Shown in pieces: positions 39,168 to 49,350 of a stretch of 64,000 nucleotides of DNA; positions within the stretch are counted from its first letter, which is position 1, and the number at the start of each line of letters is the position of its first letter. The stretch is taken from contig CAWGCL010000019.1 in assembly GCA_963820995.1 (NCBI GenBank), positions 7,687 to 71,686 on the forward strand, read 5' to 3'. Source of the DNA: JAGTVG01 sp963820995 (lineage in GTDB: Bacteria > Bacteroidota > Bacteroidia > Cytophagales > Cyclobacteriaceae). A model generated the notes under the pieces. That model did no database searches. It was not told where the DNA came from and saw only the letters and a program-made list of their open reading frames with translations. Position numbers and translations under genes: made by a program.

Positions 39168-40434
39168 GAAGAGATAGCAACATATTAAACAATATTGATT
39201 GGTTAACCATATTAGTATATGGAATACTCGTGATCATGGGCTGGTTAAATATATACGCATCAGTCTATCAGGAGGGAGCCGGGATGAATATATTTGATTT
39301 TTCTCTGAGCTCAGGCAAACAGCTTGTCTGGATTGGTAGCACAATAATTATCTTTTTTATTATCGTATCAATAGATTTCCAGTTTTACGAATCAGTTTCT
39401 TACATCCTGTATGGCATAATTTGCTTATGCTAATATTTGTGGTTTTATTTGGCGCAAAAGTATCAGGAGCCAGGTCCTGGTTTGAGATCGGTTCCTTCTT
39501 CAAGATCCAGCCATCAGAATTCGCCAAATTTATAACTGCTCTTGCTGTAGCAAGGTTTATTAGTACACCAGGTTTTCGTTTTAGCAGTAAGCGACAGATA
39601 ATCATGGTTTCCGCATTGGTTGTGATCCCAATTCTATTAATCCTGTTGCAACCCGATCCCGGGACTGCCTTAATTTATTTTTCTTTTATAATTGTATTTT
39701 ATCGTGAAGGCTTATCCCCGTTGGTCCTCGTTATCGGACTCTTACTGGTTCTGATTTTTATTTCCACACTTTTCATCAGTCAGCTTTATATTGTACTGGC
39801 TATTATTATAATAGCCGGCATTGCAATTGTCTTTGCCGATAAAACATTTAAGAAAATTGCCGGCATAATAATTATTATGCTTTTTACTGTTGGTATTACC
39901 TTAAGTGTCGATTACTTTCAGACAAAAATCCTTAAGCCCCATCACCAGAAGAGGCTCCGGGTACTGATAAATCCCGATTCAGATCCGCTTGGGGATGGAT
40001 GGAATGTGACTCAGTCTAAAATCGCAATCGGATCAGGGCAATTCTGGGGGAAGGGTTTTTTAAACGGTACTCAGACAAAATTTGATTTTGTACCTGAGCA
40101 GTCAACGGATTTTATTTTCTGTACCCTGGGAGAAGAACACGGTTATATTGGAACTTCACTTGTAATCATTTTATTTATTCTCCTTATTCTCCGGATCTTT
40201 TTCATTGCTGAACGGCAAAAATCACGATTTGCCCAAACTTACGGGTATGCTGTCGGATCCATTATATTTTTTCATTTTATGATCAATATTGGTATGACCA
40301 TCGGTTTGTTTCCGGTCATTGGAATACCCTTGCCTTTTTTCAGTTATGGGGGATCATCATTGTGGGCATTCTCAATATTATTGTTCATTCTATTGAAACT
40401 GGATGCGCACCGAATGCAGATATTTGTCCGTTAA
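39164..40434 (+). CDS. rodA: Rod shape-determining glycosyltransferase RodA, one frameshift
   Basis: Joined product is about 423 residues of the SEDS family, with about ten membrane helices. The start is a TTG overlapping the mrdA stop. Family motifs are ARSWFEIGSFFKIQPSEFAK, QPDPGTALIY, DSDPLGDGWNVTQSKIAIGS, PEQSTDFIFCTLGEE and GIPLPFFSYGGSS. The frame breaks at 39418-39422; adding one A gives YGINLLMLIFV. RodA polymerises glycan strands from lipid II with PBP2. This is the only shift in the window that needs an added rather than a removed base. Confidence 0.93.
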
Positions 40435-41465
40435 TCAGGGAATTTTTTGTTTACAACAGAAATAAACTCGAGGACAGCCTCATCTTCATTATTCCATTGT
40501 CCATTGTTAAGGAATTTTTCATCTAAATAGGAATTAGCCTCATCATTACTGCTGCAATTATCCAGAAACTCAATAACCTCGGTGAATAACTCATCATTCT
40601 CACTGAACAGCTCCCTGACAAACCTGAACCTTTGTTGAATAGATATGTTCTTTTTAATGCTGTCAATTTTTTGTTTCTGATGAAAGTCAAGAACCGTACT
40701 TGCAGGCTCTTTCTTAAGTTCATCCACGAGCGTGGCTTTCTGCTGGTAATACTTCTCATAGATCGGCATTTTCTCCTCTCCTGATTCTTCCACAACTTTG
40801 GTTTCGGCCTCTTCGCTGGCCGAGCCGTTGTCAACTTCAGCATATACTTTTTTTAGCTCGAATTGAATTTCTTTTGAGAACAAACTGATATACTCATCAG
40901 GTTCCTCAGGAGAAAAATTTATGTCTTCACAAACCTGGTCGAAAAATTGTTTCGCTTCCTTTATCTGCATATTATCAGAGTCCGACTCCTCAATCCTCTG
41001 CACATAAGCATTATATAATTCGCTATTAATTTTAATGAACTTTTTCCTTTTTTCCAGCTCTTCCAAAGTAACCGGTGTCCCAATGTTTAGTAATTCGTTT
41101 GAAAAGAAATCATAAGGTGAAAAGATCAAAATCAAAACATCATTAATAGCCATTTTCAATAATGGCTTAAATACTTTCTGTTCAAGGGAAATATTTTTCG
41201 ATAGCACATTCATGAAATCCTGTAAAGCATTCTGGACTTCAGGGTTGCTGTAATTGAAAAATGGACTTCGTATTTTTTTTGCCTCTTGCTGCCATTTGAC
41301 CATTATATTCTTTATGACAAATAAATTGATCTGTTTGAATTCAGTTATTGACAAAATATTTTCACCATCAATAATTGAATTTTCAGAGAAATATCTATCT
41401 ACAATTCGGTTGGTATATGCTTCGGCATAGGAATTTATATAGTCATGATTAATAGCGGTTTCCAT
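40431..41465 (-). CDS. Conserved hypothetical cytoplasmic protein
   Basis: 344 residues without signal or membrane segment. It is mostly helical and charged, with Glu-rich stretches (about 205-230, SASEEAETKVVEESGEEKMP). The C-terminal part (RFRFVRELFSENDELFTEVI) recalls a helical module found in several Bacteroidota hypothetical proteins. I do not recognise a function. Its stop codon overlaps the rodA stop by 4 bp in convergent orientation, with no terminator between. Its neighbour on the other side, tdk, is divergent. Confidence 0.7.
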   Translation of the reverse strand: METAINHDYINSYAEAYTNRIVDRYFSENSIIDGENILSITEFKQINLFVIKNIMVKWQQEAKKIRSPFFNYSNPEVQNALQDFMNVLSKNISLEQKVFKPLLKMAINDVLILIFSPYDFFSNELLNIGTPVTLEELEKRKKFIKINSELYNAYVQRIEESDSDNMQIKEAKQFFDQVCEDINFSPEEPDEYISLFSKEIQFELKKVYAEVDNGSASEEAETKVVEESGEEKMPIYEKYYQQKATLVDELKKEPASTVLDFHQKQKIDSIKKNISIQQRFRFVRELFSENDELFTEVIEFLDNCSSNDEANSYLDEKFLNNGQWNNEDEAVLEFISVVNKKFPD

Positions 41466-41629
41466 ATCAATAATTTAGCATTATAACTAACTTTATAAAA
41501 AAACGAAATTTTAGTTCATTTATGTATAATCGATGTGCTTTATTCGTATAATGGGAATAATATATCGGTTAAAACTTAGAATTGCAATTCTGCAAAACAG
41601 AATTTGTTGTCTCCATAGAATAATAATAC

Positions 41630-42229
41630 ATGTTTGTCGAACCCAATTTAGGTAATAAAAATAAGGGCCCTTTACAAAATACCGGATGGGTAGAAGTTAT
41701 TGCCGGGGCCATGTTTTCCGGTAAAACCGAGGAATTGATCCGGAGGCTGAACAGGGCTATCATTGCCAGGCAGCAGGTAGAAATTTTTAAACCTGTAATT
41801 GATACGCGTTACCATGATAAATATGTAGTGTCGCATAATGAGACCCAGATCCGGTCTACACCCGTGAATTTTTCTCAGGATATATTATTATTAGCAGGTA
41901 ATTCTGATGTAGTTGGAATTGATGAAGCTCAGTTCTTTGATGAACACCTGGTCAATGTTGTTACAAAACTGGCGGATCAGGGGAAGCGGGTAATCATTGC
42001 CGGGCTTGATATGGATTATATGGGAAAACCTTTTGGTCCAATGCCCCCATTAATGGCAATAGCTGAATTCGTAACGAAGGTCCACCCCATTTGTATAAGA
42101 TGCGGGGCTATTGCTGTATATTCACACAGGTTGACAAAGGATAAAAATACCGTTGTGGTTGGTGAAAAAGAAACCTATGAACCGCTCTGCAGAAAATGTT
42201 ATAATGAATCGGAGAAGAATTCAAAATAA
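41630..42229 (+). CDS. tdk: Thymidine kinase, type II
   Basis: 199 residues. The P-loop is GAMFSGKTEELIRR, a Walker B-like VVGIDEAQFFD follows, and the lasso/zinc region has two Cys pairs, CIRCG and CRKC, bracketing VGEKETYEPL. It phosphorylates thymidine with ATP in the salvage pathway. Length and motif order are those of the family. recO follows after 24 bp, so they may share a transcript. Confidence 0.95.
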   Translation: MFVEPNLGNKNKGPLQNTGWVEVIAGAMFSGKTEELIRRLNRAIIARQQVEIFKPVIDTRYHDKYVVSHNETQIRSTPVNFSQDILLLAGNSDVVGIDEAQFFDEHLVNVVTKLADQGKRVIIAGLDMDYMGKPFGPMPPLMAIAEFVTKVHPICIRCGAIAVYSHRLTKDKNTVVVGEKETYEPLCRKCYNESEKNSK

Positions 42230-42253
42230 TTCTCTTCAGGAAGAGTTTTATCG

Positions 42254-42946
42254 ATGAAGTACAAGACAAAAGGTATAGTATTTAATTTTGTAAAGTTCAG
42301 TGAATCATCTGTTATAACCAGGATCTATACAGAGGAATTTGGACTTAAAAACTATATTATAAACAATGTAAGATCAAGCAAGCCAAGATATCCTATTTCA
42401 TACTTTCAACCTATGACCCTCCTGGATATGGTCGTTTATAATAAAAACCATGCTGAGATAAATAGAATATCTGAAATCAAATGCTGGCATCCCTACAAGT
42501 CAATCCCTTATAATGTTACTAAATCTTCTGTCGCCTTATTTATTACTGAAATGTTATACAAAACCTTAAGGGAAGAAGAGGCCAATTCTGACTTATATAA
42601 ATTCCTGGAAGGATCCCTGTTGTTTTATGATGAAAAGGGCATGAATTTTATGAATTTTCATCTTCAATTCCTATTCAAGTATGCCCGTTTTCAAGGGATT
42701 GAACCAATAAAGATCTCAGACATGGTCCATGAAATCGAATCCAATAATTTTTTGGTCTCTATTCCGAAAAGTAGTTTTGAAGATATCGATCGTCTTATTG
42801 AAAGTAATTACAATGCTGGTATAAACATCTCCAATGATCTGAGAAGAAAATTATTATCCATGATCATACTATTTTATCAGATACACTTCGATCAATTGAG
42901 AGAAATCAAATCCTATAAAATTCTTATGGAGGTATTTGGCGAATAA
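42254..42946 (+). CDS. recO: DNA repair protein RecO
   Basis: 230 residues. An N-terminal OB-fold with TKGIVFNFVKFSESSVITRI and TEEFGLKNYIINNVRS is followed by a helical domain (FHLQFLFKYARFQGIEP). The zinc-finger Cys residues present in some RecO proteins are absent, as is usual in Bacteroidota. RecO loads RecA on single-stranded DNA with RecR. Call based on the N-terminal motif and the size. Confidence 0.88.
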   Translation: MKYKTKGIVFNFVKFSESSVITRIYTEEFGLKNYIINNVRSSKPRYPISYFQPMTLLDMVVYNKNHAEINRISEIKCWHPYKSIPYNVTKSSVALFITEMLYKTLREEEANSDLYKFLEGSLLFYDEKGMNFMNFHLQFLFKYARFQGIEPIKISDMVHEIESNNFLVSIPKSSFEDIDRLIESNYNAGINISNDLRRKLLSMIILFYQIHFDQLREIKSYKILMEVFGE

Positions 42947-43089
42947 ACGATTTCTAATCGTAGAATTATTTTCAGTTTTTAGAATAAATATTTTAAAATG
43001 GGCTTGAAAACAGAATTTCTTCAGAATTAATGATGAAATTTATGCAATTGCTTTATTTCAATCTGAAAAGTATAATATTTTTTTAACAT

Positions 43090-44154
43090 ATGAATAAAGT
43101 TTTAAAATCAGTTCTGTTTTTGATAATAGTGATAATTATTGTAGGACTGATACTTTACCCGAAATTGAAACAGGAGGAAAATCAACCCTCCATGGCCTCC
43201 TCTCAGGAGAAATCAATTACACCTGTAGAAGCGAAAATAATCAATCCAGAACGTATTGAAAATGTAATAAGAGTTACGGGGGCGATCATTGCCAATGAAT
43301 CGGTAGCATTGAATATTGAAATTTCTGGTAAAATTGAAAAAATCTATTTTCAGGAAGGGCAGCGGGTTAAAAAAGGAGATCTATTGCTAACTATTAACGA
43401 TGATGAAATAGTTGCACAACTTGAGAGATTGAAATACACTCAGAAACTGAATGAAGATATGGAATATCGGATGAGACAGTTGCTGGATAAAGAGGCGATC
43501 AGCCGTGAAGAATATGATATTTCGCTTACTACTTTAAATACAACCCTCAGTGATATTAAGGAGCGTGAAGCACGTATTGCAAAGCACAAACTGTATGCTC
43601 CATTTGATGGGATTATTGGTTTACGGCAAGTTAGTGAGGGCAGCTACATAACCCCATCGGATCTGATAGCCAATATATATAATATAAATCCAATTAAGAT
43701 AGAGTTTTCCATACCCGGTAAATACAGTTCTTTGGTAAACAATGGTGACTCAATCAATTTTAAAGTTGAATCTTCTGAAAACGTATTTATGGGGACAATT
43801 TATGCGGTAGAACCTAGAATTGATCCTCGCACCCTAACACTGCAGATCCGGGCCATATGCAATAATGATGAAGAGGTATTGATCCCCGGGCAATTTGCGA
43901 ATATTGATTATATATTGAATGTACTAACTGACGCATTAATGGTCCCCTCTGAATCTGTGATTCCGGAATTAAACAGTCATAAAATATTTACCTATAAAAA
44001 TGGGCAGGTGAGCCAGGAAATTGTGAATATTGGATTGCGTACTGATAGTGATGTACAGATTACTCAGGGAATAAGTCCGGGTGATACTGTAATAACTACT
44101 GGAATTCTACAGATCAGGCAGGGAATGCCTGTTGATATTACCTATGTTAATTGA
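43090..44154 (+). CDS. RND efflux periplasmic adaptor (membrane fusion protein)
   Basis: 354 residues. An N-terminal membrane anchor (VLKSVLFLIIVIIIVGLILY) without a lipobox, a lipoyl half (ISGKIEKIYFQEGQRVKKGD), a short coiled-coil hairpin, the second lipoyl half (LYAPFDGIIGLRQVSEGSYI) and a beta-barrel domain. It would bridge the inner-membrane pump and the TolC channel encoded next. Spacing to the pump gene is 8 bp. The substrate is unknown. Confidence 0.93.
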   Translation: MNKVLKSVLFLIIVIIIVGLILYPKLKQEENQPSMASSQEKSITPVEAKIINPERIENVIRVTGAIIANESVALNIEISGKIEKIYFQEGQRVKKGDLLLTINDDEIVAQLERLKYTQKLNEDMEYRMRQLLDKEAISREEYDISLTTLNTTLSDIKEREARIAKHKLYAPFDGIIGLRQVSEGSYITPSDLIANIYNINPIKIEFSIPGKYSSLVNNGDSINFKVESSENVFMGTIYAVEPRIDPRTLTLQIRAICNNDEEVLIPGQFANIDYILNVLTDALMVPSESVIPELNSHKIFTYKNGQVSQEIVNIGLRTDSDVQITQGISPGDTVITTGILQIRQGMPVDITYVN

Positions 44155-44162
44155 TTCAATAA

Positions 44163-47100
44163 ATGGCTAGTCTATCCAGTATAAGTATTAAAAGGCCGGT
44201 ATTGGCGATAGTACTATCCCTTACCATACTCATATTTGGTATTATAGGATTCTTTTTTCTGGGAATCAGAGAATACCCTAGTGTTGATCCTCCAATCATA
44301 ACCGTATCAACTTCCTATGTGGGAGCCAATGCAGAAGTAATTGAAACCCAAATTACAGAACCTCTTGAGGAGTCCATTAATGGAATAGAGGGTATTAAAA
44401 GCCTCTCCTCCTCAAGTCGGGATGGCCGAAGTTCGATCACTGTAGAATTCGGTCTGGAATCAAATCTTGAAGCTGCTGCCAACGACGTACGGGACAGGGT
44501 TTCCCGTGCCATGCGTCAATTACCACCGGATGCAGATCCTCCCATTGTTACCAAAGCAGATGCAGATACCAGTCCGATTATCATGTTAATGATATCAAGT
44601 GAGCGACGTAATTTAATGGAGTTATCGGATATCGCGAACAATGTTTTCAAAGAGCGTTTTCAGACGATTCCAGGTGTAAGCCAGGTGATGGTATGGGGGG
44701 AAAGGAAATATTCCATTCGATTATGGATGGATCCGGAAAGACTGGCTGCTTATGAACTTACTCCTTTGGATGTTCTCAATGCGGTTAACTCACAAAACCT
44801 GGAGTTGCCTACTGGCGCTTTGGAAGGAAAGAGTATGGAATTGACCATCCGGACCCTCGGGCGTTTATCTACGCCCCAAGAGTTCAATGAGTTGATCGTC
44901 AAAGAGGAAGGCAACATCATCGTAAAATTCAGGGATATTGGCCGTGCAGAATTTTTTCCTGAAAATGACCGGTCTATTTTGAGAAGCAATGGCATTCCTA
45001 TGGTTCTTAATGCAGTAGTTCCACAGCCTGGTTCTAATAATCTTGAAATTGCGGAGGAATTTTATAAGCGTTTAGAATCCATTAAAAAAGATCTTCCGGA
45101 GGATATTCATACCGCTTTAGGATTTGACAGCACGGAATACATTCGCGATTCTATTGCAGAGGTGCAACAGACCATTTATCTTGCTTTTTCTCTGGTTGTA
45201 TTAATTATTTTCCTCTTTTTAAGGGACTGGCGGACAACTCTGATACCCGTTATAACCATACCTATCTCCTTGATCGGGACCTTTTTTGTAATGTACCTGG
45301 CGGGTTTCTCAATAAATGTACTCACCATGCTGGGAATCGTGTTGGCCATTGGACTGGTGGTTGATGATGCCATTGTTGTATTGGAAAACATCTATACAAA
45401 GATTGAGTCCGGGGCGCCACCAATTGATGCGGCATTAAAAGGAGCTAAAGAAATATTTTTTGCAGTAGTATCTACTACAGTTGCACTGGCTTCAGTATTC
45501 CTGCCGGTAATTTTTTTGCAGGGTCTCACAGGACGATTATTCAGGGAATTCGGAATTGTAGTTTCTTTTGCGGTGATCATATCTTCTTTTGTAGCTCTGT
45601 CCCTCACACCTATGCTTTCTTCCAGAATATTGAAAAGAAGGGAGAAACACAACCTTTTTTATAATTTCACTGAACCATTTTTCATCTGGTTGAATAATAT
45701 ATATGCAAAGTTACTGGAAGGATTTATGCACAGAAGATGGCTTGCTTTTATTATTGTAATCGGTGCAGGAATTGGAATCTACATTTTGATGAGATTGATA
45801 CCTAATGAGCTATCACCCATTGAAGACCGAGCTAATTTTAGGGTAATGGCTACCGGTCCGGAAGGCGCCTCATTTGAATATATGGATGTATATGTTGAAA
45901 AGGCAATAGATGTAATACAGAGAAATGTGCCGGAATTGGAAACGGTTATTTCCATTACATCACCTGGATTTGGAGGCGCATCATCCAACTCAGCTATGAT
46001 GATAGCAAAATTACTGGATTCAGATGAACGGCAGCGGTCACAAACCGAAATTGTAAACAGTCTCCGGCCAGAAGTAGATGAAATCACTATGGCTCGTGCC
46101 TTTATTGCTGAGCCTCAGTCTATTGGTTCAAGGCGTTCAGGACTTCCTGTTCAATATGTTATTCAGGCTCCTACACTCGATAAATTAAAGGAGGTACTCC
46201 CTGAATTTATTGAACGGGCAAATCAGGACCCTGCTTTTCAGTATGTAGACGTCAATCTGAAGTTTACAAAACCAGAAGTCAGCATAGAAATTAACCGGGA
46301 GAAAGCAAGGAGCCTTGGGGTATCGGTCAGGGATGTTGCCCAAACACTACAATTGGGCTTAAGCGGCCAGCGGTTTGGTTATTTCGTCATGAACGGGAAA
46401 CAATACTATGTGATTGGACAGGTCACCAAGGAAAACAGAAATGATCCCCTGGATCTCAGATCACTTTATGTAAGAAGCAATAATGGGAGTTTGATCCAAT
46501 TGGATAATCTCATCACCATGAAGGAACAATCCTCTCCGCCACAATTGTATCGTTATAATCGGTTTGTGTCAGCCACCATATCAGCCAATCTCGCTGGAAA
46601 AACAAAACTGGGAGAGGGACTGGCAGCTATGGACCGTATAGCGGATGAAGTGCTGGATGATACCTATTCTACAGCCCTGGCTGGACAATCGAAAGAGTTT
46701 AAGGAAAGCTCAGGTAATCTGTATTTTGCTTTTGCCTTTGCACTCATACTGATCTACCTGGTGCTTTCGGCCCAGTTTGAAAGTTTCACGGATCCTTTGA
46801 TCATTATGTTTACTGTTCCGCTGGCCCTGGCCGGGACCTTAATTTCACTCTGGTATTTTGGAGAAACACTTAACATTTTCAGCCAGATAGGCATCATAAT
46901 GCTGATAGGGCTGGTATCGAAAAACGGGATACTGATTGTAGAATTCGCCAATCAACGGAAAGCGAACGGAATGAACGTCTATGATTCAATTGTGGGTGCC
47001 GCCAGAGCCAGGTTCCGACCCATTTTGATGACCAGTTTATCGACTGTGCTGGGTATATTACCTATTGCCCTTGCTCTTGGAGCTGGTGCTGAAAGCAGGG

Positions 47101-47219
47101 TATCCATGGGCATAGCCGTGATCGGTGGGTTGATTTTTTCCACAATATTAACGCTATTCGTCATTCCTGCTATATATAGCTATTTAACAGGTGAAAAAGG
47201 GAGAGTGTCAAGGTCATAG
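44163..47219 (+). CDS. RND-family efflux pump, AcrB/MexB-like (HAE1 type)
   Basis: 1018 residues, typical length. N-terminal SIKRPVLAIVLSLTILIFG; large periplasmic loops; the proton-relay pair Asp-Asp in GLVVDDAIVVLENIY (fourth helix); second-half motifs LVSKNGILIVEFANQ and RARFRPILMTSLSTVLGILP. Twelve membrane helices can be counted. Multidrug or hydrophobic-compound export is typical; acidic residues in the relay are intact. It is the middle gene of a three-gene efflux operon. Confidence 0.95.
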   Translation: MASLSSISIKRPVLAIVLSLTILIFGIIGFFFLGIREYPSVDPPIITVSTSYVGANAEVIETQITEPLEESINGIEGIKSLSSSSRDGRSSITVEFGLESNLEAAANDVRDRVSRAMRQLPPDADPPIVTKADADTSPIIMLMISSERRNLMELSDIANNVFKERFQTIPGVSQVMVWGERKYSIRLWMDPERLAAYELTPLDVLNAVNSQNLELPTGALEGKSMELTIRTLGRLSTPQEFNELIVKEEGNIIVKFRDIGRAEFFPENDRSILRSNGIPMVLNAVVPQPGSNNLEIAEEFYKRLESIKKDLPEDIHTALGFDSTEYIRDSIAEVQQTIYLAFSLVVLIIFLFLRDWRTTLIPVITIPISLIGTFFVMYLAGFSINVLTMLGIVLAIGLVVDDAIVVLENIYTKIESGAPPIDAALKGAKEIFFAVVSTTVALASVFLPVIFLQGLTGRLFREFGIVVSFAVIISSFVALSLTPMLSSRILKRREKHNLFYNFTEPFFIWLNNIYAKLLEGFMHRRWLAFIIVIGAGIGIYILMRLIPNELSPIEDRANFRVMATGPEGASFEYMDVYVEKAIDVIQRNVPELETVISITSPGFGGASSNSAMMIAKLLDSDERQRSQTEIVNSLRPEVDEITMARAFIAEPQSIGSRRSGLPVQYVIQAPTLDKLKEVLPEFIERANQDPAFQYVDVNLKFTKPEVSIEINREKARSLGVSVRDVAQTLQLGLSGQRFGYFVMNGKQYYVIGQVTKENRNDPLDLRSLYVRSNNGSLIQLDNLITMKEQSSPPQLYRYNRFVSATISANLAGKTKLGEGLAAMDRIADEVLDDTYSTALAGQSKEFKESSGNLYFAFAFALILIYLVLSAQFESFTDPLIIMFTVPLALAGTLISLWYFGETLNIFSQIGIIMLIGLVSKNGILIVEFANQRKANGMNVYDSIVGAARARFRPILMTSLSTVLGILPIALALGAGAESRVSMGIAVIGGLIFSTILTLFVIPAIYSYLTGEKGRVSRS

Positions 47220-47254
47220 ATAGATTGTTGTGAAAACGAATTGAATGATATAAA

Positions 47255-48562
47255 ATGAAAAGATTCCTCATTATTCTATACCTGCTATTCTTTATTGGCT
47301 GCATCAAGATGCAAGCCCAGGACACATTGGAATTGTCATCCGCCATTATGATCGGAATGGAGAACAATTTCAACATCAAAATATCAGAGGGCCAACGACA
47401 GATTACCACAAATGATAATACGATCGGGAATGCAGGTTTTCTGCCGATCCTTGGAGCTACGGCTTCACAAAGGTACACCATTGAAAATACCTCGCAAACC
47501 TTTATAAGTGGTGATGAACAAAACAGAGATGGAGCGAAGTCGAATACCTTTTCGGCTGGTGCCGTCTTTAATTGGACCCTATTTGATGGAACTACCATGT
47601 TCCATACAAAACACAGGTTGGAAGAATTGGAGAAACAGGGAATTGCACTTACAAAATCGGTGATTCAAAATGTCGCAGCACAGATTGCAAAGGAATTTTA
47701 TACAGTTGCACTAGAACAGATCAGATTGGAACTTCTGGCAGAGAATATCGGCTTATCGGAAGATCGCATGGAAATTGCCAAAAACAAATATGAATTCGGG
47801 AAGGCTTCAAAAATGGAATATCTGCAAGCGCAGGTCGACCTGAACAGGGATAAATCGAATTATATGATTCAACAGGAAAGATTGGCAGCTTCAAAAACAA
47901 CATTGAATGAGTTGTTAGGACGAGACGTAACACTCGATTATTATGTAGTGTTTGACCCGGAGTTAAATACCAGCCTTCAATACGAGGAATTAAGTGCGGC
48001 CCTGGAGAAAAACAACCCTGAATTGTTGGCTGCCGGATATGAGTTAAATGCTTCAAGATTGGTTCAGAAAGAGCTATTTGGTGACCGTATTCCTTCTATT
48101 GGATTAAACGTCGGTTATAATTATGGGAAATCCGAAGCCCAGGCTGGTTTTCTCCTTAATCGCAAGTCGAGCGGAATTAACTACGGCGTTTCTGCTTCCT
48201 GGAACCTTTTTGATGGTTTTAACCTTAACCGAAGGATTCAAAATGCAAAAATAAATGCGGAGAATTCGAAATTTAATTATGAGGCTATTAAGCTGAGCCT
48301 TGAAAGGGAATTGTATTCCGTATTTATCAGTTATCAGAATAATATCCAACTGCGCGAAATGGAGTTGGCAAACCTGGAAGTTGCAAGAGAGAATAACGAG
48401 ATCGCTATCGAACGTTATCAAGTAGGTAATTCTTCACCTCTTGAATTAAGGGAGGCACAGATCACCCTGCTTGAAGCCAACCTCAAGCGTCTCGATGCTG
48501 CATATTATGTCAAAACAGGGGAAATTGATCTACTTTTGATTGCAGGCTTATTGATGGAATAA
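47255..48562 (+). CDS. TolC-family outer-membrane efflux channel
   Basis: 435 residues. A signal peptide (about 1-22, ending CIKMQAQ) is followed by two TolC repeats, each with long helices: LELSSAIMIGMENNFNIKIS and LSAALEKNNPELLAAGYELN mark the repeat starts, with NWTLFDG and SWNLFDGFNLNRRIQNAKIN at the beta-strand/helix borders. A trimer would form the exit duct for the RND pump encoded upstream (35-bp gap). Confidence 0.93.
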   Translation: MKRFLIILYLLFFIGCIKMQAQDTLELSSAIMIGMENNFNIKISEGQRQITTNDNTIGNAGFLPILGATASQRYTIENTSQTFISGDEQNRDGAKSNTFSAGAVFNWTLFDGTTMFHTKHRLEELEKQGIALTKSVIQNVAAQIAKEFYTVALEQIRLELLAENIGLSEDRMEIAKNKYEFGKASKMEYLQAQVDLNRDKSNYMIQQERLAASKTTLNELLGRDVTLDYYVVFDPELNTSLQYEELSAALEKNNPELLAAGYELNASRLVQKELFGDRIPSIGLNVGYNYGKSEAQAGFLLNRKSSGINYGVSASWNLFDGFNLNRRIQNAKINAENSKFNYEAIKLSLERELYSVFISYQNNIQLREMELANLEVARENNEIAIERYQVGNSSPLELREAQITLLEANLKRLDAAYYVKTGEIDLLLIAGLLME

Positions 48563-48623
48563 AAGGTGGCTTTTTTAGAATGATAAAGTACTTTTCTTCC
48601 TGTGCCGAAAGGATTGGCTACAT

Positions 48624-48831
48624 TTAAATTCTATCAATTACAAGGAAGAAATCATCAAGTTTTTTGGGATCCAATTCACCGTTTGTTCTTACACCATTAC
48701 AAAGATCCAGGCCCACTGGGCATATGGCCTACCAGCCCTAAGGCTGAAGCACTATACTTGATGGCCATTCTTGCTTCATCCTTGCTGCTTATCCAACAGA
48801 TTTTGTTTCTGGGTTTAGTTGAAAAATTCAT
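48624..48831 (-). pseudogene. Relic of a phosphoribosylanthranilate isomerase-like (TrpF-like) gene with internal deletion
   Basis: From the ATG at 48831, the minus strand reads NKICWISSKDEARMAIKYSA, then SALGLVGHMPSGPG, the N-terminus of a TrpF-like family. From about 48719 a different frame reads PVGLDLCNGVRTNGELDPKK, then LDDFFLVIDRI and a stop, the C-terminus of the same family. About 130 central residues are missing. The join lies in a stretch (about 48705-48720) that can be read both as MPSGPG and, one base shifted, as PVGLD, so I infer deletion between short similar sequences. The joined frame stops at once, so no functional enzyme is made. An open plus-strand frame over it (48602-48862) is a shadow. 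Confidence 0.72.
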
Positions 48832-48894
48832 GAATATAAAAGCAAATGTTTTTATAGATTAAGGAGTTGCTGGAATTACAAATTGAGGTTGTTT

Positions 48895-49284
48895 CTATTT
48901 TAATTGAGCATAACTGAGGATTGATCCAGTTTCTATTGCCACTATGGCCTTGTGAATTTCATATTGACAAAGTTCTTCATCATGCCTGTTTTTGCAAAAC
49001 TGACCTTCAGGATCATTCAGATAATATCCCAGAAGTATTGGTAAGGCTTTATTCGACCTGATCTTGCCTAATGTCCAGATGGCTACATGAGTACGATCAT
49101 TTGGTGAATTATTCTCATCTTTTAAAAATAACAGGAGGGCTTCTTCACCTTTCTTATTATATATTCTTTCTGCAATTTCGATGTTGTGTTGTACATCTTG
49201 TCTAATCCAGAAGTAAAGTGCTGATAGGAGGATTATGAAAATTGAAAAAATAATAATTGCAGCAAACGAATAAAAACGTCTCAT
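48895..49284 (-). CDS. Small membrane-anchored HEAT-repeat-like protein
   Basis: 129 residues. One N-terminal membrane helix (FAAIIIFSIFIILLSALYFW), then two helical pairs that look like HEAT-type repeats (THVAIWTLGKIRSNKALPIL with an Asn/Pro-rich link to YEIHKAIVAIETGS). The soluble part would face the periplasm. I do not recognise a specific family. Confidence 0.6.
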   Translation of the reverse strand: MRRFYSFAAIIIFSIFIILLSALYFWIRQDVQHNIEIAERIYNKKGEEALLLFLKDENNSPNDRTHVAIWTLGKIRSNKALPILLGYYLNDPEGQFCKNRHDEELCQYEIHKAIVAIETGSILSYAQLK

Positions 49285-49350
49285 TCAGGAATTTTAATGT
49301 GATTAGAATATATTTTGATTCAACTTATAAAATATTCTAAACTAAAAGAA

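Noticed and set aside
37363..40434. Programmed ribosomal frameshifting in mrdA and rodA
   Set aside because: The shift sites share no slippery sequence, stop codon or downstream structure, and one needs -1 and two need +1; random indels explain them better.
48602..48862. Open plus-strand frame of 86 codons after the TolC gene
   Set aside because: It is antisense to the two TrpF-like fragments, whose family motifs are clear on the minus strand; the plus-strand translation matches nothing I recognise.
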